Shown: in pieces, positions 18,296 through 29,346 of the stretch
Numbering within the stretch: position 1 is the stretch's first letter
How the letters are laid out: the number at the start of each line of letters is the position of its first letter
Assembly (NCBI RefSeq): GCF_022829515.1
Contig: NZ_JAKSYL010000178.1
Span: 1 to 64,000, forward strand
Source of the DNA: Methylobacterium sp. J-048
Lineage (GTDB): Bacteria > Pseudomonadota > Alphaproteobacteria > Rhizobiales > Beijerinckiaceae
Length of the DNA: 64,000 nt
Reading direction: 5' to 3'
Made by a program: the position numbers and the translations under genes
Notes under the pieces: generated by a model
The model's database searches: none
What the model saw: the letters and a program-made list of their open reading frames with translations, nothing else
What the model was told of the DNA's origin: nothing

Positions 18296-19760
18296 GTCCG
18301 ATACACTTACCTTGAAGGACCGCAGCCTGCTGGTCGAATCCTGCCTGATCGGCGGGGAATGGTCGAAGGCCGGGTCCGGCACCATCGATGTCACCAATCC
18401 CGCCACCGGCGCGGTGATCGCCCGGGTGCCGAATGCCGGCGCCGACGAGACCCGCCGGGCGATCCAGGCGGCCAACGACGCCTATCCGGCTTGGCGCGCC
18501 AAGACCGCCAACGAGCGCGCCGTGCTGCTGCGCAAGCTCGCCGCCCTGGTCACCGAGAACCAGGAGGATCTGGCGCAGATCCTTACCGCCGAGCAGGGCA
18601 AGTCGCTCGCCGAATCCCGCGGCGAGGTCGCGATGTCGGCGGCCTACGTGCTGTGGTTCGCCGAAGAGGCGCGGCGCGTCTACGGCGACGTGATCCCCTC
18701 CCCCTGGGGCGACCGCAAGATCCTGGTCACGAAAGAGCCCGTGGGCGTGGTCGCGGCGATCACCCCGTGGAACTTCCCGTCCTCGATGATCGCCCGCAAG
18801 ATCGCCCCGGCGCTCGCGGCCGGCTGCCCGATCGTGATCAAGCCGGCCTCGCAGACCCCGCTGTCGGGCCTCGCCTGGGGCGTGCTGTGTGAGAAAGCCG
18901 GCTTCCCGGCCGGGACGGTCAGCATCCTGACCGGCTCGGCCCGGGCCATCGGCGGTGAGATGACCGGCAACCCGCAGGTCAAAAAAATAACGTTCACCGG
19001 CTCCACCGAGGTCGGGAAGGTGCTGCTGGAGCAGGCCTCGCACACGGTGAAGAAGGTCTCGATGGAGCTGGGCGGCAACGCGCCGTTCATCGTCTTCGAC
19101 GACGCCGACCTCGACCGGGCGGTGGCCGGCGCGATGCTCGCCAAGTTCCGCAATTCCGGCCAGACCTGCATCTGCACCAACCGCTTCCTGGTGCAGGACG
19201 GGATCTACGACGCCTTCGCCGACAAGATGGCCGAGGCAGCCAGCCGGCTGAAGGTCGGCAACGGCATCGAGGAGGGCGTCGCTCAGGGGCCGCTGATCGA
19301 CATGGCCGCGGTGGAGAAGACCGAGGCCCATATCCGCGACGCGCTCGAGAAGGGCGGCCGGGTGGTCGCGGGCGGGCACCGCCACGCGCTCGGCGGCCAG
19401 TTCTTCGAGCCGACCGTGATCGCGAACGCGACCCCCGCCATGGCGGTCGCCCGCGAGGAGACCTTCGGGCCGCTGGCGCCGCTGTTCCGGTTCCGCGACG
19501 AGGCGGAGGCGATCCGCATGGCCAACGACACCGAGTTCGGCCTGGCCTGCTACTTCTACACCCGCGACCTCGGCCGCACCTTCCGGGTCGCCGAGGCGCT
19601 GGAATACGGCATGGTCGGGATCAACGAGGGCATCATCACCACCGAGGTGGCACCGTTCGGGGGCGTGAAGGAATCCGGCCTCGGCCGCGAAGGCTCCTAC
19701 CAGGGCATCGAGGATTACCTGAACACCAAGTACCTCTGCGTCGGCGGCCTCGGCGCCTGA
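18288..19760 (+). CDS. gabD: Succinate-semialdehyde dehydrogenase (NAD(P)+)
   Basis: 490 residues of the aldehyde dehydrogenase superfamily, GabD branch. The general base Glu260 is in SMELGGNAPF and the nucleophile Cys294 is in NSGQTCICTNR, with the standard 34-residue spacing. The GabD-like ITPWNFPSSMIARKIAPALAAGC and the C-terminal EVAPFGGVKESGLGREGS support the assignment. The start codon lies inside the CoA-transferase stop region (eight-base overlap), so the two are co-translated. It would convert succinic semialdehyde to succinate. No GABA transaminase lies beside it, so the semialdehyde source may be the TPP enzyme at 11021. Confidence 0.92.
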   Translation: MPESDTLTLKDRSLLVESCLIGGEWSKAGSGTIDVTNPATGAVIARVPNAGADETRRAIQAANDAYPAWRAKTANERAVLLRKLAALVTENQEDLAQILTAEQGKSLAESRGEVAMSAAYVLWFAEEARRVYGDVIPSPWGDRKILVTKEPVGVVAAITPWNFPSSMIARKIAPALAAGCPIVIKPASQTPLSGLAWGVLCEKAGFPAGTVSILTGSARAIGGEMTGNPQVKKITFTGSTEVGKVLLEQASHTVKKVSMELGGNAPFIVFDDADLDRAVAGAMLAKFRNSGQTCICTNRFLVQDGIYDAFADKMAEAASRLKVGNGIEEGVAQGPLIDMAAVEKTEAHIRDALEKGGRVVAGGHRHALGGQFFEPTVIANATPAMAVAREETFGPLAPLFRFRDEAEAIRMANDTEFGLACYFYTRDLGRTFRVAEALEYGMVGINEGIITTEVAPFGGVKESGLGREGSYQGIEDYLNTKYLCVGGLGA

Positions 19761-19780
19761 GGGCGCGGGCTTCCTTGATA

Positions 19781-19815
19781 CGCGTTCGATCCCGGTGTCC
19801 CCGGGATCGAACGCG
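19781..19815. terminator. Hairpin between convergent genes, candidate transcription terminator
   Basis: A perfect 15-base stem (19781-19795 with 19801-19815; left arm CGCGTTCGATCCCGG) with a five-base loop lies 20 bases after the gabD stop. It lacks a T-run on either side, so it could act as an mRNA 3-prime-end stabiliser or a weak/bidirectional terminator for gabD and the convergent acetyltransferase gene. Confidence 0.6.
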
Positions 19816-19850
19816 GCAGGTTGGAGCGTGTCAGCGGGACGTCGCCGCCG

Positions 19851-20438
19851 TCAGGGCGCAGTTCCGTAAGCGTGCCGCTCGTCGTCGCTGATCGGGCGGA
19901 TCACCCGGCACGGATTCCCGGCGGCCAGCACGCCGTCCGGCACGTCGCGGGTGACCACGCTGCCCGCGCCGATCACCGTGCGGGACCCGATGGTCACGCC
20001 GGGCAGGATCAGGGCGCCGCCGCCGACCCAGACATCCGACCCGATCTCGATCGGCCTGCCGTATTCCTGGACCCGGCGCAGGGCCGCGTTGGTGGGGTGC
20101 AGGGGCGTGAGGATCTGAACCGCCGGCCCGAACAGGGTGAAGCTGCCGATCCGGACGCGGCAGACATCCAGGATGACGCAGTTGAAGTTGAAATACACCC
20201 GCTCGCCGAGCTCGATGTTCGACCCGTAGTCGCAGAAGAACGGCGGCTGCATCCACACCGTGTCGCCGCCCGCGCCGAAGATCTGCTGGCACAGATTCCG
20301 GCGCAGTTCCTCGTTGGCATCGCGCGTGGCGTTGAGCTGCTGGCACAGATCCCGGACCCGAGCCCGGGCCGCGACCAGTTCGGGATCGAGCGCGTCGTAG
20401 AGTTCGCCCGCCAGCATCTTCTCACGCTCGGTCCGCAT
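19851..20438 (-). CDS. Sugar O-acetyltransferase (maltose acetyltransferase family)
   Basis: 195 residues with an N-terminal Maa domain (TEREKMLAGELYDALDPEL) and a left-handed beta-helix of hexapeptide repeats (IGSFTLFGPAVQI, IEIGSDVWVGGGALILPGVTIGSRTVIGAGSVV). The catalytic His is in LTPLHPTN. It would transfer acetyl from acetyl-CoA to a sugar hydroxyl. The start at 20438 is chosen because a GGGGAGA box (20445-20451) sits six bases before it, whereas the ATG at 20444 would abut the box. It converges with gabD. Confidence 0.9.
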   Translation of the reverse strand: MRTEREKMLAGELYDALDPELVAARARVRDLCQQLNATRDANEELRRNLCQQIFGAGGDTVWMQPPFFCDYGSNIELGERVYFNFNCVILDVCRVRIGSFTLFGPAVQILTPLHPTNAALRRVQEYGRPIEIGSDVWVGGGALILPGVTIGSRTVIGAGSVVTRDVPDGVLAAGNPCRVIRPISDDERHAYGTAP

Positions 20439-20533
20439 CGGCATTCTCCCCGTCTCAGACCCGGCCCTGGACGCTCCGTTCAAGGGCCTTTCGATCCATC
20501 GATCGGTGGATATGGAGCCGATATCGTCGCCGG

Positions 20534-21193
20534 TCAGGCCGGGTGCGCGTTGTGGATCTGGTCGAAATCCAGCGCCGCCGTGTCGATCACGATCTGCGTT
20601 CGGCTGATCACTTCGAGCTTGCGCAGGATCTCCGAGACATGAGCCTTCACGGTCGAATCGCCGACCTGAAGCTCGTGGGCGATCTGCTTGTTCAGCTTGC
20701 CCTGGCGGATCATCATCAGCACGCGCAATTGCTGCGGCGTGAGTTGGGCGAGGCGCTCGGCCAGCGGTTTTTTCTTCGTGTGCGATGCCGACGCGCTCGC
20801 CACGGCGAGGCCGGGGGGCAGGAACAGGGCGCCGCCCATCACCTCGGTGATCGCCCGGGTCAGGGTGGCCTTGTCCATGGCCTTGGGCACGAAGCCGGCG
20901 GCCCCGTGCTGAAGGGCCTCGCGGACGATGCGCGGATCCTCGTGACCGGACACGATCAGGATCGGGACCCGCGGGAACCGCGCCCGGATCGTGATCAGCC
21001 CGTCGAAGCCGGTCACCCCACGCATCGACAGGTCGAGGAGGGTCAGGTCGATGCTGCGGTGCTCGGCCAGCACCGCGCAGGCGGGCTCGATCCCGTCGGC
21101 CTCGTGCAGGATCGCGTCCGGATGGGCCAAACGGATCGTGGCCGCCAGGGCATCACGGAACAGCGGGTGGTCGTCGACGATCAGGAGATGCAC
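20534..21193 (-). CDS. LuxR/NarL family response regulator
   Basis: 219 residues. The receiver domain (1-120) has the acidic pair in IVDDHP, phospho-acceptor Asp in LTLLDLSMRG, and Lys in GFVPKAM. The LuxR-type HTH at about 145-205 reads LTPQQLRVLMMIRQGKLNKQIAHELQVGDSTVKAHVSEILRKL. No histidine kinase is adjacent; the hybrid kinase at 4023-6059 is too distant to pair with confidence. Targets are unknown. Confidence 0.9.
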   Translation of the reverse strand: MHLLIVDDHPLFRDALAATIRLAHPDAILHEADGIEPACAVLAEHRSIDLTLLDLSMRGVTGFDGLITIRARFPRVPILIVSGHEDPRIVREALQHGAAGFVPKAMDKATLTRAITEVMGGALFLPPGLAVASASASHTKKKPLAERLAQLTPQQLRVLMMIRQGKLNKQIAHELQVGDSTVKAHVSEILRKLEVISRTQIVIDTAALDFDQIHNAHPA

Positions 21194-21345
21194 GGACGGC
21201 GCGGTTCCTCGCGTGAGATCCAGATGTGGGGCTCACTGGATGCCTGAAAACTGATCGATGCGGCCCCCGAGCGCAAGCGGGTGCTGCAAACGTCACTCGG
21301 GTCGGCTCCACCGGATTCCGCATCCGGCCCCCGAGGCCCGCCGGT

Positions 21346-21909
21346 TCATGCGACCGCCCCTGCGGGTAACGCCCGGTCGATCCACGCGCGGGTCTGCGCC
21401 AGCACGTCGTCCGACAGCGCCGGATCGTCGCTCATCCGGGCCAGGATCATCGCGCCGACCATGGCGGCCCAACTCCCGATCGCGGCTTGGCGGGCGGCCT
21501 CGGGATCCGCCGCATCGGTGCCGCCGGCGAGCCGGGCGATCTGCCGGCGCAGGCCCTGGGTCATCGCCGCCCGCGCCTCGGGCGCCTGCCGGATCGTCTC
21601 GGAGACGAGGGCCGCCACCGGGCAGCCGTCTGCAGGATTGTCGCGATGGCCGGGGCTGAGATAGCGCGCCGCGTAGACGGGCAGCGCCGTAGGCTCGGGC
21701 TCCGGAGCCACCACCAGCTCGGCCAGGGTCGCGGCGATCAGGTCGTCCTTCGACCTGAAGTGGCCGTAGAAGCCGCCATGGGTGAGGCCCGCCTCGCGCA
21801 TCACCTCGGCCACCGTTACCGCCTCGAAGCCGCGGGCGCGGAACAGCCGCCCGGCCGCTTCGAGGATCCGGCGCCGGTTCTCGACCATCTGCTCGCGGCT
21901 GACCTTCAT
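21346..21909 (-). CDS. TetR family transcriptional regulator
   Basis: 187 residues. The N-terminal HTH is RILEAAGRLFRARGFEAVTVAEVMREAGLTHGGFYGHFRSKDDL, with a C-terminal ligand domain resembling regulators of the TetR_C_16/LmrA-like type. The start at 21909 (MKVSREQM) is preferred: the longer frame to 21969 would run into the operator palindrome. It is transcribed divergently from the SDR gene and very probably represses it and itself through the 21956-21994 palindrome. Confidence 0.9.
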   Translation of the reverse strand: MKVSREQMVENRRRILEAAGRLFRARGFEAVTVAEVMREAGLTHGGFYGHFRSKDDLIAATLAELVVAPEPEPTALPVYAARYLSPGHRDNPADGCPVAALVSETIRQAPEARAAMTQGLRRQIARLAGGTDAADPEAARQAAIGSWAAMVGAMILARMSDDPALSDDVLAQTRAWIDRALPAGAVA

Positions 21910-21955
21910 GTGCGCAATCTCACGCCTGCGGGACGAGGTTCGCTTGACCTCAATC

Positions 21956-21994
21956 ATGATCATCATCATGTTTGCATTACATGATGATGATCAT
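21956..21994. promoter_or_regulatory. Perfect 15-bp inverted repeat, candidate TetR operator
   Basis: Arms ATGATCATCATCATG (21956-21970) and CATGATGATGATCAT (21980-21994) are exact reverse complements separated by nine bases. It lies in the TetR/SDR divergent intergenic region, where a TTGACC hexamer (21944-21949) just upstream may be the SDR -35 element, so bound repressor would block the promoter. The AT-rich composition contrasts with the GC-rich surroundings. Confidence 0.8.
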
Positions 21995-22017
21995 GTTTAG
22001 AGATAGGGATCTCGCCC

Positions 22018-22806
22018 ATGTCCAGCAAGCCTGCCATCCTCGTCACCGGCGCCTCTTCGGGCATCGGTGCGGTCTATGCGGACCGTTTCGCCCGCCGCGG
22101 CCACGATCTCGTCCTGGTCGCCCGGGACGGCACCCGTCTTGAAGCGCTGGCTGAGCGCCTGCGCCGGGACGCCGGCGTCGCGGTCGACATCCTCCAGGCC
22201 GACCTGACCCGACCGGCCGACCTCACCGCCGTCGAAACGCGCCTGCGCGAGGATGCCCGGATCGGCGTTCTGGTGAACAATGCCGGCGCGGCGCTCACCG
22301 GCAGCTTCGCCGGCCAGGGGCCGGACCAGATCAGCGACTTGATCGCCCTCAACGTCACCGCCCTGACCCGCCTCGCCGCCGCGGTGGCACCCCGCTTCGT
22401 CGCGGCCGGCAGCGGCACCATCGTCAATATCGGTTCGGTGGTCGGCTTCATCCCGGAATTCGGCATGGCCGTCTACGGCGCCACCAAGGCGTTCGTGCAG
22501 TATCTCAGCCAAGCGCTCCACGCCGAGCTCGGACCGAAGGGCGTCTACGTGCAGGCCGTCCTGCCGGCCGCGACCCGGACCGAGATCTGGCAGCGCGCGG
22601 GCGTGGACGTGAACGCCCTGCCGGCGGTCATGGAAACCGGCGCCCTGGTCGACGCCGCGCTCGCCGGCTTCGACCGGCGCGAGACCGTCACCATCCCGCC
22701 CCTGCCCGATGCGTCGCAGTGGGAGGCCTACGACCGGGCGCGGACCGCGATGATCCCGAACCTCGGCCAGGCCCAGCCGGCGGAGCGGTATCGCACCGCT
22801 GCGTGA
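22018..22806 (+). CDS. Short-chain dehydrogenase/reductase (SDR)
   Basis: 262 residues, classical SDR. The cofactor motif is TGASSGIG at the N-terminus, NNAG is at about 88, catalytic Ser is in VNIGSVVG and YxxxK is in YGATK. The preference for NADPH is suggested by basic residues after the second beta strand (VARDGTR). The substrate is unknown. It is divergent from and probably repressed by the TetR regulator, a pairing common for inducible detoxification reductases. Confidence 0.9.
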   Translation: MSSKPAILVTGASSGIGAVYADRFARRGHDLVLVARDGTRLEALAERLRRDAGVAVDILQADLTRPADLTAVETRLREDARIGVLVNNAGAALTGSFAGQGPDQISDLIALNVTALTRLAAAVAPRFVAAGSGTIVNIGSVVGFIPEFGMAVYGATKAFVQYLSQALHAELGPKGVYVQAVLPAATRTEIWQRAGVDVNALPAVMETGALVDAALAGFDRRETVTIPPLPDASQWEAYDRARTAMIPNLGQAQPAERYRTAA

Positions 22807-22828
22807 GACGGCTCGGGGGCGGTTCGTT

Positions 22829-24855
<2,027 letters not shown>

Positions 24856-24951
24856 GTGCGGGCCGGAAGAGCGATGACGCGCCGCCGCCCCGAGCCCGAC
24901 AACGAGGGGCATGGCTCGAAGCGAGACTGACGACGGCACTCCCATCCTCGA

Positions 24952-25071
24952 CCTCATCCTGAGGAGCCTGCGTCAGCGGGCCTCGAAGGAGCCCTCCAGA
25001 AGGCGCTTGGCTGGCTGGAGGGCTCCTTCGAGGCCGGGCGATCTGCGCTCGCCCGGCACCTCAGGATGAGG
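24952..25071. repeat. Palindromic intergenic repeat A, copy 3
   Basis: The outer arms begin CCTCATCCTGAGG at 24952 and end CCTCAGGATGAGG at 25071. The inner arms CCTCGAAGGAGCCCTCCAG and CTGGAGGGCTCCTTCGAGG (about 24981-25033) and the small hairpin CCGGGCGA...TCGCCCGG are all present. It lies between the convergent aldo/keto reductase and M20 peptidase genes. Confidence 0.92.
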
Positions 25072-25136
25072 AGGAGATTTGGATTCTCGTTGTTCGTCGA
25101 CGTCCTGTGACCGAGATCACGCGGTCGAATACATAT

Positions 25137-26288
25137 TCAAGCCGCCGCGATGGTCTCGGCGATGGCCCGCGCCCGCGGAACGAGGCTCGCGACCTCCAGA
25201 TATTCCTCGGGCGAGTGGGCCTTGCCGCCGACCGGTCCGACCGCGCACAGGGTCGGGCAGCCGACGCTCGCGGTGAAGCCGGAATCGGCGCAGCCGCCGG
25301 CAAACTCGCCTTCGATCCGGGCGCCATGCTGGGCGCTGACCCGCGCATAGGTCTCGAATAGCGCGCGCGAGGCCTCGTCCTGCACCAGCGGCAGGAACTC
25401 GCCCTTGATGGTCAGCTGCGCGCGCGTATCCGGTATCGTCGAGGCCGCCACGATCGCGGCGATCCGGCTCATGGCGGTGTCGCGGTCGGGCGGGGTGACG
25501 TAGCGCAGGTCGATCTCGCAGGTGGCGCGCGGCGCCACGGTGTTCACCGACTGGCCGCCCGAGACCAGCCCGACATTCACCGTGATGCCGCGGTCGAGAT
25601 CGGTGAGGGCGTGGAGCGCGATGATCTTGTGGGCGAGTTCCCCGATGGCGCTGCGCCCGTCCGCGTAGTTGCCGCCGGAATGGGCGGCCCGGCCCTGGAC
25701 CTCCAGGTGCATGAACACACCGCCCTTGCGGCCGGTGACGACGTTGCCGGTCGGGCGGCCGGGCTCGGCGTTCAGCACGGCCCGGGCGCCCCGGGCGGTC
25801 TCCTCGATGATCGGCCGGCAGGCCGGCGAGCCGATCTCCTCGTCGCTGGTGAACAGGCCGACCAGCGGCACTGGCGCGCCGCCGGCCCGGTGGAAGGCGG
25901 CCAGCACGAAGGCGTTCATCACCAGCCCCGCCTTCATGTCGGCGACGCCCGGCCCGTAGGCGCGGCCCTCCGCGATTCGGAACGGCCGATGGGCGACCTC
26001 GCCCTTCGGGAAGACGGTGTCGCGATGGCCCATCAGCACGATCGGCCGGTTGCCGCCCCCGGATCCGGCGACCTGCGCCCTCAGCGCATCGCCGTAATCC
26101 TCCACCGGGATGGTGGTCACCGAGACGCCGTGCTCGGCCAGGAAGAACGCGATGCGCGCGCCCACCGCATCGACGCCGGCCTTGTCGTAGGAGCCGGAAT
26201 CGATGTTCACCAGCTCTTCGAGCAGGGCCAGCATCGCGCCCTCCTGCCCTTCGAGCCAGCGGATCGCGGCGGCGTCTCTCTCGGTCAT
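25137..26288 (-). CDS. M20 family metallopeptidase (glutamate carboxypeptidase-like)
   Basis: 383 residues. The dinuclear zinc site residues of the M20 family are seen in GHRDTVFP (His, Asp), the bridging Asp in YGPGVADMKAG, the catalytic/ligand Glu pair in TSDEEIGS, the ligand Glu or Asp in LNAEPGRP, and the final His in GGKAHSPEEYLE. The dimerisation domain is between (GRAAHSGGNYADGRSAI). It resembles carboxypeptidase G2-type enzymes releasing C-terminal glutamate from folates or peptides; the actual substrate is unknown. It lies 24 bases downstream of glmS... in the minus-strand sense it precedes glmS end; co-transcription is not evident from its promoter region. Confidence 0.88.
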   Translation of the reverse strand: MTERDAAAIRWLEGQEGAMLALLEELVNIDSGSYDKAGVDAVGARIAFFLAEHGVSVTTIPVEDYGDALRAQVAGSGGGNRPIVLMGHRDTVFPKGEVAHRPFRIAEGRAYGPGVADMKAGLVMNAFVLAAFHRAGGAPVPLVGLFTSDEEIGSPACRPIIEETARGARAVLNAEPGRPTGNVVTGRKGGVFMHLEVQGRAAHSGGNYADGRSAIGELAHKIIALHALTDLDRGITVNVGLVSGGQSVNTVAPRATCEIDLRYVTPPDRDTAMSRIAAIVAASTIPDTRAQLTIKGEFLPLVQDEASRALFETYARVSAQHGARIEGEFAGGCADSGFTASVGCPTLCAVGPVGGKAHSPEEYLEVASLVPRARAIAETIAAA

Positions 26289-26312
26289 CGAAGCCCTCGC
26301 TCGGCGGTGCGG

Positions 26313-28139
26313 CTATTCCACGGTGACCGATTTCGCGAGGTTCCGGGGCTGGTCGACGTCTTTCCCCATGAACACCGCGGTGTGGTAGGCCACCAGCTGG
26401 ATCGGCACGGCGTACACGATCGGCGCCACGGTGGCGTCGAGGTCCGGCATGGTGACGGTGGCCATGGTGTCGAGCCCGTGCTCGGCCGCGCCCTTGGCGT
26501 CGCCGATTAGCACGATGCGCCCGCCCCGCGCGGCGACTTCCTGCATGTTCGAGACCGTCTTCTCGAACACCGCGTCGTGGGGCGCGATCACGATCACCGG
26601 CACGCTCTCGTCGATCAGCGCGATCGGCCCGTGCTTCAGCTCGCCCGCGGCGTAGCCCTCGGCATGGATGTAGCTGATTTCCTTGAGCTTCAGCGCGCCC
26701 TCAAGCGCCATCGGGTAGCTGGTGCCGCGGCCGAGATAGAGCACGTCGCGCGCCTTCGCGACGTCCCGGGCCAAGAGCTCGATCTCCGGCTCGCGGGTCA
26801 GCGCCTCGGCCATCAGGCCCGGCGCCTTGATCAGCGCGTCGACCAGCCGGCGCTCGCCTTCCGCGTCGAGGGTGCCGCGGGCGCGCCCGGCCGCGATGGC
26901 GAGGCACAGCAGCACGGTGAGCTGGCACGAGAACGCCTTGGTCGAGGCAACGCCGATCTCGGGGCCGGCGAGCGTCGGCATCACCACGGAGGATTCCCGC
27001 GCGATGGTCGAGGTCGGCACGTTGACGACGCAGAGCGTGTGCTGGCCCTGAGACTTGGCGTAGCGGAGCGAAGCCAAGGTGTCGGCGGTCTCGCCCGATT
27101 GCGAGATGACCAGCGTCAGCCCGTCCTTCTCCAGCGGTGCCTCGCGATAGCGGGCCTCGGAGGCGACATCGATCTCGACCGGCAGGCGCGCGATCTGCTC
27201 GAACCAGTAGCGCGCCACCAGCCCGGCATAGAACGCCGTGCCGCAGGCGGTGATGTAGACGCGGCTGAGCTTGGCGAAGTCGAAGGGCAGCGCCTCGGGC
27301 AGCATCACCCGGCCGTTGGCCATGTCGACGTAATGGGCGAGCGTGCGGCCCACCACCTCGGGCTGCTCGTGGATCTCCTTCGCCATGAAGTGGCGGTACT
27401 CGCCCTTGTCGATCCGGTAGGCCTGCGTGGCGATCTTCTGGCGCGGGCGCTCGACGCGGGCGCCGGACTGGTCGCGGATCTCGGCGCCGTCCCGGGTCAG
27501 GATCGCCCAGTCGCCCTCGTCGAGATAGGTGATGGCGTCGGTGAAGGGGGCGAGCGCCAGGGCGTCCGAGCCGAGATAGGTCTCGCCCTGGCCGAAGCCG
27601 ACTGCCAGCGGCGCGCCGTGGCGGGCGCCGATCAGCAGGTTCTCCTCCCCGGAGAAGATGAAGCCCAGCGCGAAGGCGCCGCGCAGCCGCGGCAGGGCGG
27701 CGGCCACGGCATCGACCGGGCTCATCTGCCGGTCCATGTTGCGGCTGACCAGCTGGGCCACGACCTCGGTATCGGTCTCGGTCTCGAACACGACGCCGTC
27801 AGCTTCCAGCTCGGCCTTCAGCTCGCGAAAATTCTCGATGATGCCGTTATGGACGACGGCGAGCCGCTTGGTGGCGTGCGGATGGGCGTTGGTCTCGTTG
27901 GGCCGGCCATGGGTCGCCCAGCGGGTGTGGCCGATGCCGATCGTGCCGGTGAGCGGCTCCTGCTCGAGCCTCTCCACCAGGTTGACGAGCTTGCCCGAGG
28001 CGCGGCGCCGCTCCAGGCGGCCGTGCTCCAGGGTGGCGATGCCGGCGGAATCGTAGCCGCGGTATTCGAGCCGCCGCAGGGCCTCGATCACCTGCCCCGC
28101 CACCGCGTCGCGCCCGACGATGCCGACGATGCCGCACAT
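26313..28139 (-). CDS. glmS: Glutamine--fructose-6-phosphate aminotransferase
   Basis: 608 residues, the standard length. Makes glucosamine-6-phosphate from fructose-6-phosphate and glutamine, the first step to UDP-GlcNAc. The N-terminal class II glutaminase begins MCGIVGIVG with nucleophile Cys2; the two SIS domains follow (ISQSGETADTLASLRYAK and GRGTSYPMALEGALKLKEISYIHAEGY). The C-terminus is the conserved DQPRNLAKSVTVE. The start at 28139 is fixed by the need for Cys2; the frame stays open upstream but that part is not homologous. glmU lies about 1.5 kb away. Confidence 0.97.
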   Translation of the reverse strand: MCGIVGIVGRDAVAGQVIEALRRLEYRGYDSAGIATLEHGRLERRRASGKLVNLVERLEQEPLTGTIGIGHTRWATHGRPNETNAHPHATKRLAVVHNGIIENFRELKAELEADGVVFETETDTEVVAQLVSRNMDRQMSPVDAVAAALPRLRGAFALGFIFSGEENLLIGARHGAPLAVGFGQGETYLGSDALALAPFTDAITYLDEGDWAILTRDGAEIRDQSGARVERPRQKIATQAYRIDKGEYRHFMAKEIHEQPEVVGRTLAHYVDMANGRVMLPEALPFDFAKLSRVYITACGTAFYAGLVARYWFEQIARLPVEIDVASEARYREAPLEKDGLTLVISQSGETADTLASLRYAKSQGQHTLCVVNVPTSTIARESSVVMPTLAGPEIGVASTKAFSCQLTVLLCLAIAAGRARGTLDAEGERRLVDALIKAPGLMAEALTREPEIELLARDVAKARDVLYLGRGTSYPMALEGALKLKEISYIHAEGYAAGELKHGPIALIDESVPVIVIAPHDAVFEKTVSNMQEVAARGGRIVLIGDAKGAAEHGLDTMATVTMPDLDATVAPIVYAVPIQLVAYHTAVFMGKDVDQPRNLAKSVTVE

Positions 28140-28308
28140 GGGATTGTCTCTCGCTCTGAGGCCGGGATCGCCGCGCGGACGCGCCGCGCAACAAGGTCCG
28201 GGCCGTTCGCTCATGCCCAAGCCAAGCGGGACTTGTACCGGATCAGAGCCGCGCAGGGCCAGCCCCGGCCGATCGATGCTGATGTGCGCGGTCGCCTCGG
28301 CGGTTCTC

Positions 28309-29241
28309 TTATGAGGGCGCGGTCCCGCGCGTGGCGATGGCTGGGTTCCGTCCCGACCAGTGACTGGCCAGTACCGAGCCCGACAGGTTGTGCCACACGG
28401 AGAAGACCGCGCCCGGCAGGGCGGCCAGCGGCGAGAAATAGAGCTTGCCCAGCGCCGCCGCGAGACCGGAATTCTGCATGCCGACTTCCAGGGCCAGGGT
28501 TCGGCAGGTGCCCTCATCGAAGCCGAGCAGGCGCCCGCTCCAGTAGCCGAAGACCAGACCGGCTCCGTTGTGCAGCACCACCGCCAGCAGCACGAGTGGG
28601 CCGACGGCGGCGATGCTGGCCCGGCTGCCGGCGACAACAGCGCCGATGATCAACAGGATGGCGAGCATCGATACGGCGGGCAGAGCCCGCTCGATGCGCC
28701 CGACGAGGCGCGGCGCGAGCCGGTTGAGCGCCAGCCCCAGAGCCACCGGCGCGGCCACGATCTCCACGAGGCTGGCCAGGAGCCCCACCACGTCCACCGG
28801 CACGGCGGCGTCAACGTAGAGGCGCACCAGCAGCGGCGTCGCCACTAGACCCACCAGCGTCGACGCCGTGGCGATCGTCACCGACAGCGCGACGTCGCCG
28901 CCGGCGATGTAGACCATCAGGGTGGAACTCGTGCCGCTGGCGACGCTGCCGACCAGCACCATGCCGGTCGTGAGCTCGGTGCCCATGCCGAGGGCGTGGG
29001 CGATGGCCCAGGCGGCGGCGGGCATCACGAGGTAATGGACCACGACACCGGCCGCGACCGGCGCGGGCCGGGCCAGGATCCGGCCGAAATCCGCGGGCGT
29101 CAGCGTGACGCCGAGGGCGAACATGATCACGGCCAGCAGAATGGCGACGTGCGGGAGCACCGGCAGGAACACGTCCGGCGCGACATAGGCCGCGGCCGCG
29201 GCCAGGACGGCGCAGACGGGAAACAAGCGGTTGAGCAGCAT
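28309..29241 (-). CDS. Bile acid:sodium symporter (BASS) family transporter
   Basis: 310 residues with nine to ten hydrophobic segments starting at the N-terminus ([20 protein letters not shown]). The family-typical [16 protein letters not shown] and [26 protein letters not shown] (crossover helix) segments are visible, as is [13 protein letters not shown]. PanS/YfeH-like members move organic anions with sodium. The start at 29241 follows the domain; upstream open frame is unrelated. It separates glmS from glmU. Confidence 0.88.
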   Translation of the reverse strand: MLLNRLFPVCAVLAAAAAYVAPDVFLPVLPHVAILLAVIMFALGVTLTPADFGRILARPAPVAAGVVVHYLVMPAAAWAIAHALGMGTELTTGMVLVGSVASGTSSTLMVYIAGGDVALSVTIATASTLVGLVATPLLVRLYVDAAVPVDVVGLLASLVEIVAAPVALGLALNRLAPRLVGRIERALPAVSMLAILLIIGAVVAGSRASIAAVGPLVLLAVVLHNGAGLVFGYWSGRLLGFDEGTCRTLALEVGMQNSGLAAALGKLYFSPLAALPGAVFSVWHNLSGSVLASHWSGRNPAIATRGTAPS

Positions 29242-29346
29242 CGTGCGGGCCGATGTCCGGGAAGGCGGCGGCCGTGTCCCAGCTGCGCCGATGCGCGTCA
29301 AGCGCAGCCGTGCCGGAGGCATCTCGGTTATGCGTAGGTCGCGTCC

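Noticed and set aside
28140..28308. glmS ribozyme/riboswitch
   Set aside because: The leader lacks the expected core and the element is characteristic of Firmicutes.
28140..28637. N-terminal continuation of the glmS frame
   Set aside because: GlmS requires Cys at position 2 (MCGIVG); upstream residues are unrelated.
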